NCBI GenBank assembly: GCA_040880125.1
Contig: JBBDJB010000044.1
Span: 20,737 to 84,736, forward strand
Source: JBBDJB01 sp040880125
GTDB lineage: Bacteria; Planctomycetota; Planctomycetia; Pirellulales; JBBDJB01
Length of the DNA: 64,000 bases
Reading direction: 5' to 3'
A program made the position numbers and the translations under genes. The notes below the pieces were generated by a model, which saw nothing but the letters and a program-made list of their open reading frames with translations, made no database searches and was not told the DNA's origin. Positions 50,564-60,600 of this stretch are shown in pieces. Each line of letters starts with the position of its first letter. Position 1 is the first letter of the stretch.

Positions 50564-53500
50564 ATGTCGACAAGCCACCTTCGATTCCGCCGCACCGTTT
50601 ATGCGCAACATCGTCACGGGCGCCAACGCAAAACTGGAATTCGCTCGCTAACGAATTCGCTTCGGTGGATGCCGATATTCGAGCGACTGGAGAATCGACG
50701 TCTGTTGGCCGTCGACTGGTCGGGCGGTGTTATCCACGACGATACAACATGGTATGCGTCTGAGGGGACATACAATCTCACAGGCGACGTCCGCATTGAG
50801 TCGGGAGGGTCGCTGACCATCGAATCCGGAGTTGAGGTGCAGGGAAGCAGCCTGTACGTCTTCAGCGGCGGCATGTTGTCGGCCAGCAATGTGACGTTTC
50901 AGAACTCTCGGGTTCAACTGGACAGGGGTTCTGCGGCTTCGCTCAGCAACAATCAATTCCTCGGGGACAACGCCTTCGCTGACGTGAGGTTGGCCAGTAA
51001 TTTGAGTGACAATTCGTTCCCGCCCAATTCAACGGTGCACATCTTATCGAATGGGTCGGGGGGTCAACTAACAACTCCAGCGTCGTTGCCTTTGATTACA
51101 AACGTTACTTACGATTTGTTCGGCCTCTATATCGAAAGCGGTGGACACCTGACCATCGTCGACGGTAATACGATCACCGGCTCCAACCTGTACATCTTCA
51201 GCGGCGGCATGTTGTCGGCCAGCAATGTGACGTTTCAGAACTCTCGGGTTCAACTGGACAGGGGTTCTGCGGCTTCGCTCAGCAACAATCAATTCCTCGG
51301 GGACAACGCCTTCGCTGACGTGAGGTTGGCCAGTAATTTGAGTGACAATTCGTTCCCGCCCAATTCAACGGTGCACATCTTATCGAATGGGTCGGGGGGT
51401 CAACTAACAACTCCAGCGTCGTTGCCTTTGATTACAAACGTTACTTACGATTTGTTCGGCCTCTATATCGAAAGCGGTGGACACCTGACCATCGTCGACG
51501 GTAATACGATCACCGGCTCCAACCTGTACATCTTCAGCGGCGGGGCCATTTCTGCAATTGGCGTTACATTCAACAATCAGCTTCGTCTTCAGGCTGGCAG
51601 CACTGGCATCATCAAGTACAGCACGTTTATTGACTCCAGTTACAGCTATTTCGACGGCCAGATGGGAGTCATCGTTACAGGAAATGACTTTTCGTCTTCA
51701 AAAGTCAGAGCACAGGGCTCCGGCGGAACCATCAAGATGGAGGGCAATTACTGGGGCGTGATTGACGCGGGGAAGATCTACGACTATTACGACAGTCCCG
51801 GCCTGCCGGTCATTGACTATGAGCCACGCCTGACCGCCTTTGTGGAGCCGCCGGAGGACGCTCTATATCGCCAAATCTACCAGCTTCCGGCCACCGCGTA
51901 CGACGGGACCGGATACGACATCAACCTCTGGTTGGGCGACGTTCTTCCTGAACAGCAGGTGACGGTACACGTAGGGCACAGCTTGCAGGACCTGCACGCC
52001 ATTGGTGTGCCATTCTCGAACACCAACGGAGGCTCGACTTGGCAGCTACAAGTCGACATGGCCGGCTCCGGAACGCCGGTCGCACAGTATGTCGCCGTTT
52101 CCAGCGATCAACCGGTCATTATCCTGTATGCGGACTCGGTCCATCAAGACTCAAGCGCTTTGGCTGGCTACCAGCAATACTCGCCTGGAGTTGGGGTGGA
52201 ACCTGACGTTCAGCCTGTGGATCATCACAATGCTGCACAACTGTATCGTTGGGACTACGATGCTTCGACATTTACTGAATTGCCACAACCAGAATGGCTC
52301 AACCAGAGTTTAATCGACTGGAACAAAAAAACCATTATTCTGACTCACGGCTGGGACGATAGTCTGCATTACTCCACGAATGGAATTACTGATGACGGTG
52401 GCCAACACTTCATTTGGAAGTTTGCCGAAAACTTCATGGACGGACGATTACCTGCCGAACTCGAAACGTTTAATCTGCTCGCTGTCGATTGGTATGACGA
52501 TGGGACAAGCAGGGGCTCCAATCCAGACAACTCGAATGTCTTGAATCCCTTTGATGCTCAGAAGTCGGCCAATAATGGCATTGCCGCGGCAAAGGCGATC
52601 GCTGAACGCCTCAACGATGTGCTAGGTGTCAATCTCCATCCAGACAACATGATGTTGATCGGTCACAGTAATGGCGCGGGCTTTATGGCGAGCATGGCGC
52701 TGACATTCCTGCAACTTCGAGGTGAGAAGATCGCGGAACTTACCGCTTTGGATGCCCCCACTCTCACGTCAGCATGGGGGGAGGTGGTGTCAGCCGCAGC
52801 GGCGGGAATTCGGACAAGCAATTACTACATGCCCCTGGCTCAGCCGGGTTTGCCTTGCGCGTGCCAGTTCTTTGGTTTTGGCCAGCGCATGGCTGTCCCG
52901 GGACCAAATGTAGAACTGACTAATTTCAGGCTCGATGCGACCGCGAGCCTAACTGACCTTGGACTCGCTGGCATCTTCGAAATCGGGCATTTTGTGGTTC
53001 CGGATCGTTACGTGGCTACGGCGTACAAAGACAGCACATCCGAAAATGTCTTTCCTGACGGGTATTGGGGTTTTCAAGAATCGGCCTATGTTCAAGGCGG
53101 CCCGATTCCCTCGGATTCACACATTTTCTGGACAGAGACAAATTATGCAGGCTTCTTCGACGCGCCAGCCATTTCTCAACTCAGTGTTCTCGAATTATTG
53201 GATGCAACTAGACCAATCCTCGATTTTTCCATCAAGACTTCGACGTCAATTATTGAAGCAGTGAGCGGGAGCGTGGTCCAGGCGTGGAAGGGTGTGCAAA
53301 ACGCGGCCGACCTCTTCGTTTCAGGGGCTGCCAGTCTATTCACTTTCGTGGCACAGAGCCCTGTGTATGGCTCACTCGATGTGGATATTCCCGAAGACGC
53401 GGACCTATTGGAGTTCAATCTCTCTGTCGCCAACCCCGGCAACAATGACCATTTGCTTGTTATGATCGGCGATGAAGTCTTGCGAGATATCGACCTGGCT

Positions 53501-54601
53501 TCCGTCCAATTGGTGGGTGGCGTAAAGGAACAGATCTGGATCAAGGACTACGCAGGTACGCCAGAAACCATCACGTTTTACATGCCATCCGGCGAACCTA
53601 GTGACGCGGAGTTCTCCATCTCCGAGGTGGAATTCGTGGATGTCAACTTTCCTCCCACCCAGATCATCGGCCGCCACATTTTCTACAACGATTCGTTCTT
53701 CGACGATCCGACCTTCGGCAACGATGACGACACGGCCATCGATCCCACGAAAGAAGCCTTGTTACCCGGTCAGACCGCCACGAACGCCAACTACATCAGT
53801 TACACCCAGGGCATCAACGGCATCATGGTTGATATCGCCAACCCCGAAGGCACCATCGACGCGGACGACTTCGAGTTCCACGACATGGGCCGCGATGGGA
53901 ACAGCGAAACGATCGCCCCGCCGCCGGACAGCATCACCGTGCGGCCGGGTGAAGGCGTAGGTGGATCTGATCGCATCGTAATGACCTGGGACACGTCGGG
54001 CGGCGCGGTGTTCGACACGACCTGGCTGCGGGTGACCGTGGGTACATCGCTGGGTCTACCCGCGGACGACGTGTTCTACTTCGGCTCCGCGCCCGGCGAA
54101 GGCTCCGGCGGGGAGTTTGCACAGATCGATCCGGCCGACGAACTCGGCGCCCGCAACAACACCCACGGGTTTGGCAATCCCGCCGCGGTCGACGATCCGT
54201 GGGACTACAACAAGGACCGATTCGTCGATCCGGCGGATCAACTTTTTGCCCGTAACAATGGGACGGGCTTCGCGGATCGGCTGGAGCTGTTCTCCGCTCC
54301 GCTACCGGTGCCGCTGTTCGCCGGGCTCCTGGAAGGCGACGACAGCTCGAATCGTGTCCGTGCCACTCCCACGGTGGCGGCCCTGGTCGGTGACGAGAGC
54401 GGCTGGTCGAGACTCGGCGCGGTCGCGTCAGGCAGCAAAGCTTTCGCCGGCAATCGGTCGACGTCGACTGCCGATGAGCGAATCTGGGCCGACGACGATG
54501 AGGAATTGCTGCTCACCGGCGCGCTCGTCAACGGCAAGGACGCTGACGTGGATGGTGCTTACGGCGAGAACGCCGACTGGCTCGCCTGGGATGGGCTTTA
54601 G
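50564..54601 (+). CDS. Secreted LEPR-XLL protein with beta-helix repeats and lipase-like domain
   Basis: ATG at 50564 gives 1345 residues. A basic leader runs to the LEPR-XLL-type motif ERLENRRLLAVDW (about residues 40-52). Residues about 60-430 are right-handed beta-helix-like repeats, with GGMLSASNVTFQNSRVQLDR present twice because of a perfect 336-bp duplication. Around residue 590 IILTHGWDDS begins an alpha/beta-hydrolase domain with the nucleophile elbow GHSNG (Ser702), as in lipases. Residues about 1036-1345 are the module shared with the metallophosphoesterase protein, with dockerin-like NKDRFVDPADQLFARNNGTG and the end DWLAWDGL. The central part is visibly less GC-rich than the C-terminal module. 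It is likely a secreted, surface-bound esterase. Confidence 0.82.
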   Translation: MSTSHLRFRRTVYAQHRHGRQRKTGIRSLTNSLRWMPIFERLENRRLLAVDWSGGVIHDDTTWYASEGTYNLTGDVRIESGGSLTIESGVEVQGSSLYVFSGGMLSASNVTFQNSRVQLDRGSAASLSNNQFLGDNAFADVRLASNLSDNSFPPNSTVHILSNGSGGQLTTPASLPLITNVTYDLFGLYIESGGHLTIVDGNTITGSNLYIFSGGMLSASNVTFQNSRVQLDRGSAASLSNNQFLGDNAFADVRLASNLSDNSFPPNSTVHILSNGSGGQLTTPASLPLITNVTYDLFGLYIESGGHLTIVDGNTITGSNLYIFSGGAISAIGVTFNNQLRLQAGSTGIIKYSTFIDSSYSYFDGQMGVIVTGNDFSSSKVRAQGSGGTIKMEGNYWGVIDAGKIYDYYDSPGLPVIDYEPRLTAFVEPPEDALYRQIYQLPATAYDGTGYDINLWLGDVLPEQQVTVHVGHSLQDLHAIGVPFSNTNGGSTWQLQVDMAGSGTPVAQYVAVSSDQPVIILYADSVHQDSSALAGYQQYSPGVGVEPDVQPVDHHNAAQLYRWDYDASTFTELPQPEWLNQSLIDWNKKTIILTHGWDDSLHYSTNGITDDGGQHFIWKFAENFMDGRLPAELETFNLLAVDWYDDGTSRGSNPDNSNVLNPFDAQKSANNGIAAAKAIAERLNDVLGVNLHPDNMMLIGHSNGAGFMASMALTFLQLRGEKIAELTALDAPTLTSAWGEVVSAAAAGIRTSNYYMPLAQPGLPCACQFFGFGQRMAVPGPNVELTNFRLDATASLTDLGLAGIFEIGHFVVPDRYVATAYKDSTSENVFPDGYWGFQESAYVQGGPIPSDSHIFWTETNYAGFFDAPAISQLSVLELLDATRPILDFSIKTSTSIIEAVSGSVVQAWKGVQNAADLFVSGAASLFTFVAQSPVYGSLDVDIPEDADLLEFNLSVANPGNNDHLLVMIGDEVLRDIDLASVQLVGGVKEQIWIKDYAGTPETITFYMPSGEPSDAEFSISEVEFVDVNFPPTQIIGRHIFYNDSFFDDPTFGNDDDTAIDPTKEALLPGQTATNANYISYTQGINGIMVDIANPEGTIDADDFEFHDMGRDGNSETIAPPPDSITVRPGEGVGGSDRIVMTWDTSGGAVFDTTWLRVTVGTSLGLPADDVFYFGSAPGEGSGGEFAQIDPADELGARNNTHGFGNPAAVDDPWDYNKDRFVDPADQLFARNNGTGFADRLELFSAPLPVPLFAGLLEGDDSSNRVRATPTVAALVGDESGWSRLGAVASGSKAFAGNRSTSTADERIWADDDEELLLTGALVNGKDADVDGAYGENADWLAWDGL
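50859..51543 (+). repeat. Perfect 336-bp tandem duplication inside the LEPR-XLL/lipase-like gene
   Basis: The stretch 50859-51194 is repeated at 51195-51530 without a difference I can see, and the identity runs on to about 51543. 336 nt equals 112 codons, so the frame is kept. The unit encodes one beta-helix segment starting FSGGMLSASNVTF. The absence of silent differences suggests a very recent event. Confidence 0.85.
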
Positions 54602-54658
54602 TACGGGGTTCCGGTAGCGCGCAAAAACGTTGCCGGTCCGTCTCCAAGTAGTTTCGCC

Positions 54659-57600
54659 TCACGAGCTGTGGTGCTTCTCGACCTTTTGCCGTAGCTCACG
54701 AATCTGGTTCTGCACTTCGCTGAAGCGGTCGGGCCACGCTTTGGACTGCAACTGATCGACCGTCTGCTGGGCGGCGGCCCAGTTCTCGGCGTGAATCTGC
54801 GCTTGGGCCAATCGCAACAGCCCGGTCGGCTCGAGCGCGCGGATCTCCGCCACGCGCTGCCAGTGGTCGATCGCTTCGCTCCAGCGGTTTTGCGATTCGC
54901 GCACTTCGGCCAGCATCGTGTGGCTTTCTGACTCCAGCGGCAGCGCTTCGATGATCGAGGTAAACGCCCGCTGCTGTTGTTCTGGCTGCTCCGCGAACCG
55001 CTTGCCGAGCTCCCGGTAGCGGGCGATGTCGCGCGGGTTGAATTGCACGGCCTGGATCAACTGCGCGATCGCTCCCTCCTTATCGCCCTGGGCGTCGTAG
55101 GCGGCGATCAAGCTGTCATGCACTTCTTCATCGTTCGGCTGAAGTGCCTCGGCGGTCTCCAACTGAACGATCGCCTGCTCGTACATTTTGTTATCCAGGT
55201 AAACCATGCCCAGCGCCTTGCGGACGATCGGATTCTCCATGCCCGTCTCGGCCGTTTGTAAATTCAACTGGGCAACGTACGCGTCCAAGTCCTTCGACTC
55301 GCGCAATACTTGCTTGAGCGACCCGATGGCGTTGCGGCGGTTCTCGATGTGCGGTCCCCAACTGACGATCGCGCCGCTGGCGGCTTCGACCGCCTTGGCC
55401 GTATCGCCCAGTCCGGCGTAGGCCCGGGCCTGGTTGGCGTAGTAACTGGAAAGCGTGCTGTTGCCGATGCCACGGTTTGGCTGGGTGCGCTGGTGTAGCG
55501 GGATCAGCTCCTCGTAGTAGGCGGCGGAGCGCGCGTACAGCTCGTTCTCCAGGCAGCTTGCGGCGAGCGCCGCCAGCGCGTGCTCCTGCCAGCGGTTCTC
55601 CTGGTGGAAGTATTCGTCCGTCTGGTCGAGCAGGGCGAGCAGCTTCTCCTCTTGGCCGGTGCGGAAGTAGGCGTGCATCAGCCACACGCGGTACTGAATG
55701 TTGCCGGGCGACTTCTCCACCAGCGGCAATAGTATCGGGATCGAATCTTCAAACCGCTTCTGCCACTGCAAATACTCGACCAGCCGCGAGGTCTGGCTCT
55801 CGGTGAGCCGCTCCTGGTCGTAGGCGATCATGAGGATCTCGATCGCCCGATTGTGCCGATCCAGGCCCTGGTAAAGATACTCGGCGATGTAGGCGACGCT
55901 GGCGGCCGATTCGCGCCGCTCGCGCCATACTTCATTGGCAACTTCCGCGAACTTGCCGGCCTTCTCGGTCCAGAAGTAGCCGTAGTGCTGATGGTAGATC
56001 GTGCGGTTGCGATGCTCTTGCGACTGGAGATCTCGCCGCAACTCTTCCAGCACGATCGCGAGTAGGCGTTCCTCCAGGCCTCCTCGCGGTTGAGCTTCTT
56101 CCCGCCATCGGGCCAGCATGTGGGAGTGCTGGCTCCAACCGTCGCGATTGTTCAGACGGAACCACGCCGGCTCCTGCTCGATCCGCAGCACCAACTGCGC
56201 GAGGCCCTCGCGAGGGCTGGCTATGTCGTGCAGTGTCTGCGCCACGCTGCTGACGATGTTCTCGTAGTAGTTCGTCTGCCGGCGCAGTACTTCGGTCAGG
56301 GGCTCACTGGCGAAGTCTTTAAGCCGAGCGACGACGCCTTCGAGTTTCAATTCGTGTGCCACGCGGTACGTCTCGCACAGCTTCTCAATGAGCTGGTAGC
56401 GGTGGTTCTGGTGGCGGGTCGAGAGTGCGTCGCGCAGGATTTGCTCGAACCGGGCGAAGAGCGTCTGCCCTCGGCCCAGCGAGACCTCTCCCCCCGCGCG
56501 CAGCGCTGCCAGGTACGTCTCGTATAGACGCTCGGTCAGCCACAGTTCCTGCTCCTGGTGCGCCGGCTGGGCGAGCTGTTGCTGGATGAACCGCTCGGCG
56601 CGGGCGAAGTGACCGAGCTGCTGTAGATACTGCACGAAGGTCGAAAACGCATCATTGCCGGTCGTCGGTAGAACGCCGTCAAGCGCGGCGGCAAACTCGC
56701 CAATGGCCGACTCCAGCAGTTGCACGGCACCGTCCCGCTGATCGTAGTTCCACCGCGCACGGGCGAGACTGTGCGCAATCTGCAGCCGTTGAAGTTCCCC
56801 GGGCGTCTGCCTGTCGTGCAGGACCGCAAGCTGTCGCATCTGCTCCTCGGCCAGCGGTCGGGCGGCGATGTTCCCTAGATTGGCCAGGAAATCAGCCATT
56901 AGCACCTCTTCGCCCGGCGCCCACGCGCGCTCGAACGCCCGGCGCAGCGCGGTTAAGGCGGCCTGGGTGTGCGGCCCGGGTTGATTGATCAATTCGGCCG
57001 CGCGTCGCTCAGCCAGCACCGTCAACAGATCGAGCGCCCGCAGGTCCGTCTCCGAATCGACGCTCTCTCGCAAGGTGTCAACATGCTCCACGATCGAGTC
57101 GATCGTCGCTTCCTCGCGCACATGCTCCAGCACGCCGCGGATGCCGCCCAGGTACGGGTAGATCTTGCCGGGCGTGTGGCCGAGTACCGCGTCGGCCATG
57201 CCGGTCATCAGGCGGAAGTCGTGCGTCGCCCGATAAAACTCGCGCAGCTCACCGAGAAAGTTTTCCGGATTGCTCGACTTCTCCAGCAGCGCCGCGAACA
57301 CCAGCAGCACTTGCTCGTCCAGCTCGCTGGGGAGGTTGCCGTCGCTCACTTGCCACGGCCGAAGCTGCTGCGAGAGATAGTTTCGCAGCTGCCACTCTTC
57401 CATCGTCTGATACATGCGGATCATCGCCCGGCGGCGCGCATCGGCCCGATCCGCCACCAGGTACCAATCGGCGAGCATCCGATAGTCGATCGGTTGCAAC
57501 TCGTCGACCGCCTGAACGGTTTCGAAGTGTGTGATGGCCGCTTCGATCTCGCCCAGCTCGGCCACGAGCCGGCCGAGCGCCAATCGCCAACTTTGATCCG

Positions 57601-60600
57601 CGCCAGCCTCCTCGACCCAACGGGCGAGCACCTCGCGCAGTGCTTCCACGCGGTCCAGCGCGACCAGAAGCTGAAACTTCTGCTGCTTCCAACCGTCATT
57701 GGCGGGCTCTCCGGCGCTCTGGTTCTGGGCGGCGATCGCCTGGTCAAGATACCCCAGCAGCCGGTCGGCCACTGCGGCCAGCGGCTCGTCCGGCTCGCGC
57801 ACCGACAGAAACGCCACGGTGCGCAAGTATCGATAACGCAGCACCGCCCGAAGGAAATCGGCCAATTCCTGTTCGGCCGCCGCGGCCGCGTCGACGTCTT
57901 CCTGTGGCTGGATCACCTCGGCAACCGGCGGCCGGTCGCCCAAAAACTCCCAGCACTCGTCGGCCAGCATCGTCCGATCACCGCCGGCGAGCACCTCCAG
58001 ATAGATCCGCTCAATCACCAGCCACGGCCGCAGATTCTCGTCCGCGTCGCGCGCCGCCTCGCGCAGCCGCTCGGCCAACTGCGACCGGGCCGCCTTCAAA
58101 TTCTCCCGCTGCTTTTCTTGCAGCTCCGTCCGCGTGAGATCTTCTTTCTTCTCGACCGTGTCCATGGCCACGTCAAAGCGGCCCTTGGCCATTGCGTCGG
58201 TCCACCGATAAAGCCCCTGCACCTGTTCCACCAGGCGTTGCGCTGCACTATCCGCTGTCGACAACTGCTCGATCAACTTCAGCGATTCAGTTTCATACTC
58301 CGCGGTCCAACGCTGCGCGAGCAGCGTGTTGAAGAGACTCTGGGCGTACGCAGCCCGATAGTCGTCCGGGCCTTCTTCCAATCGCAGCCGCAAGAATGCG
58401 AGCAATTCCTCCACCGTCGCATGGCGAGTGAGCACGCCGACCAGTGCTTCGCTGATCTGGTGCCAGTGCTGGTCGTCCTCCGCGCCATTCCAGCGCTGCT
58501 TGAGGATCTCCGCGATCCGGGTCCATTTCTCTTCGCCCAGCCCCGGATCGTCGGGCAGCACCCAAGCGACGTACGAGGTCAGCTTCGCGACCGAAAGCGA
58601 CTCGCCCTCGGCCAGCAGCCGCTCGGCCAGCACTGCCCGGGCTTCGCGGCAGGCGTCGGTTTGGTTGAAGCGATAATGGTCCAGGATCCGTCCGGCGTAG
58701 GATAGCTGCTCGTCATGCCGCGCAAAGCGGATCGCCGCCTCGCGCAGCGGCTCCAGCCAGCGCTCTTCGATGCGGCGGCTGCGCAGGTTGTAGCCTTCAC
58801 CTAATGCGAAGGAGATCGCCGCGTTGAGCCGTGCCGCCACCGGCGATTCGAACTCGCCCGCCTGTTGCTCGGGCGAGAGCCAATCGTCGGCAAGTTCATA
58901 CGCCCGGTCGAGCTGGTCGTTGTAGACCAGCGCGCTGAGCAACTGCTCGTACACCGATTGCGACTCCGGATCACCGCCCGCCCAATCGGTCAGATACTCG
59001 ACCAGGTCCGCGTAGCGGCCCTCGGACCGCAGCAAATCGGCGTAATAGCCGCGCAGGGTTCCCAGCTCGCTCTCGTTCCACTTGTCGTTGCCGGCCACGG
59101 CCCGCTCGAGCCAGGCATATGCCGCCTCGAAGTCATCCAGCGACACCAGCCGTTCGGCGTACTGACGCTGCAGGCCGGCATCGCGGGAATAGTCGGCGGC
59201 GAGACTGTGCCAAAGCGCGAGCGCCTCTTCTACTCGTCCGGCCCCCTGCACGTGCGTCACCTGACGCTCTCGCCACTGTTTGCTTGCCTTCAGATACTCC
59301 GACTGCCGGTCGTAGATGGGCATGAGCCGATCCAGCAGCGTGAGCATTTCGTTGTGCTCAAAGATCGTCGAGGCGGTGCTGATCAGTTGATTGGCCAGGA
59401 ATAGCTCTTCCGAGCGGCGAGCTTCCTCAGGCGATTCCGCCAGTTCGGCCGCTTCGGCCAGGATGCGCTCTTGCAGCGCCGCGTGCTGTCGGGCAGACCA
59501 GAGCACCTCGTTGCGCAGCCAGCGGACGCCCGCTTTGCCAGCGGCCAACTGCTCGGCGGCCTCCAAATGCTCGATCACCGGCTCCCACTGCTGGCTGTCA
59601 GCAAAGTGCAGCATCATCACCAGCCGGTCCTCGAACGTGGCCTTGTTATCGGCGATCGCCTGCTTGGCGGCCTCAACCGTAGGCAGCGGCTCGTGAATCT
59701 CCTGCACGCGGTTGCGGATCGCCAGTTCGTCTTCGATTTGGTCTTCGAATCGCTCGCGCGGCAGTTGCTCGATCTCATACGTAATGAGGCGCAGCCGGCG
59801 GCCTTCCTCGTCGGTCGTCTCCACGCGCTGTGCCCACCAGGTGCCGGCCACTTCGACAAAGTCTTCGAACGTGGTGCGCGAGTTCACGGTGCCGCTTTGC
59901 AGGTTTTCCACCGACAGCACCACGTCGCGCTCGGTGTCGATCGTAATGCGCATCTGTCGCTCGGGCAGGTCACTTTGCGTCAGCGTGAGAACGACTCGCC
60001 CGTCGTCGTCGCCGGTGTCGAGCTTCGGGACATAGTTCCGATAGCCCTCGTGAAGCGCGTTGAGCGAGTAGTCGGAAAGCATCAGCGACGGCTCGATTCG
60101 ATCTTGCTCGACGGCGTCGCGATGCCGGCCGAGCAAGTAGGCCACCGACAACACGCCCCGCAGGCGCTGGTCGCACCAATTGACGACCGTCTGGCCGCCA
60201 CCGCTCGAATCTCGCGTCACCCAGCCGCGCGGCGAATAAAGATCGAGCCGCTCGCTCCGGGTGACCAGCTCCTCGTACCGCGGATCGAATCCTTGGCTGA
60301 GCCGCTCCATCCGAATACCGCCCTCGAGGTTGAGCAGCGACTCGCGGCGCAGCAGGCTCTCGGACAGCTCGCGGATATCCTCCGGCCACTCGCTCGGCTG
60401 CAGATCCGGCACGTGCTCAATAGCGGGCGGGAGATACGGAAACAGCTTCTGCAGCCAATCCGGCTGCGGCAGCGGCTGCGGCCGCAGCGACGCGGGCCGG
60501 TTGGGCATCAGGAATCCGACTTCAACGACTTCGCCCAACGCCGCCGCCTGATTGCGGCGCGAGAGGCTGACGCGCGCGCCGGCCATAACACCGCGGGCCG

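Noticed and set aside
50859..51543. Repeat array as CRISPR
   Set aside because: Two 336-bp identical units within a coding frame have no short repeat/spacer structure and no cas genes nearby.
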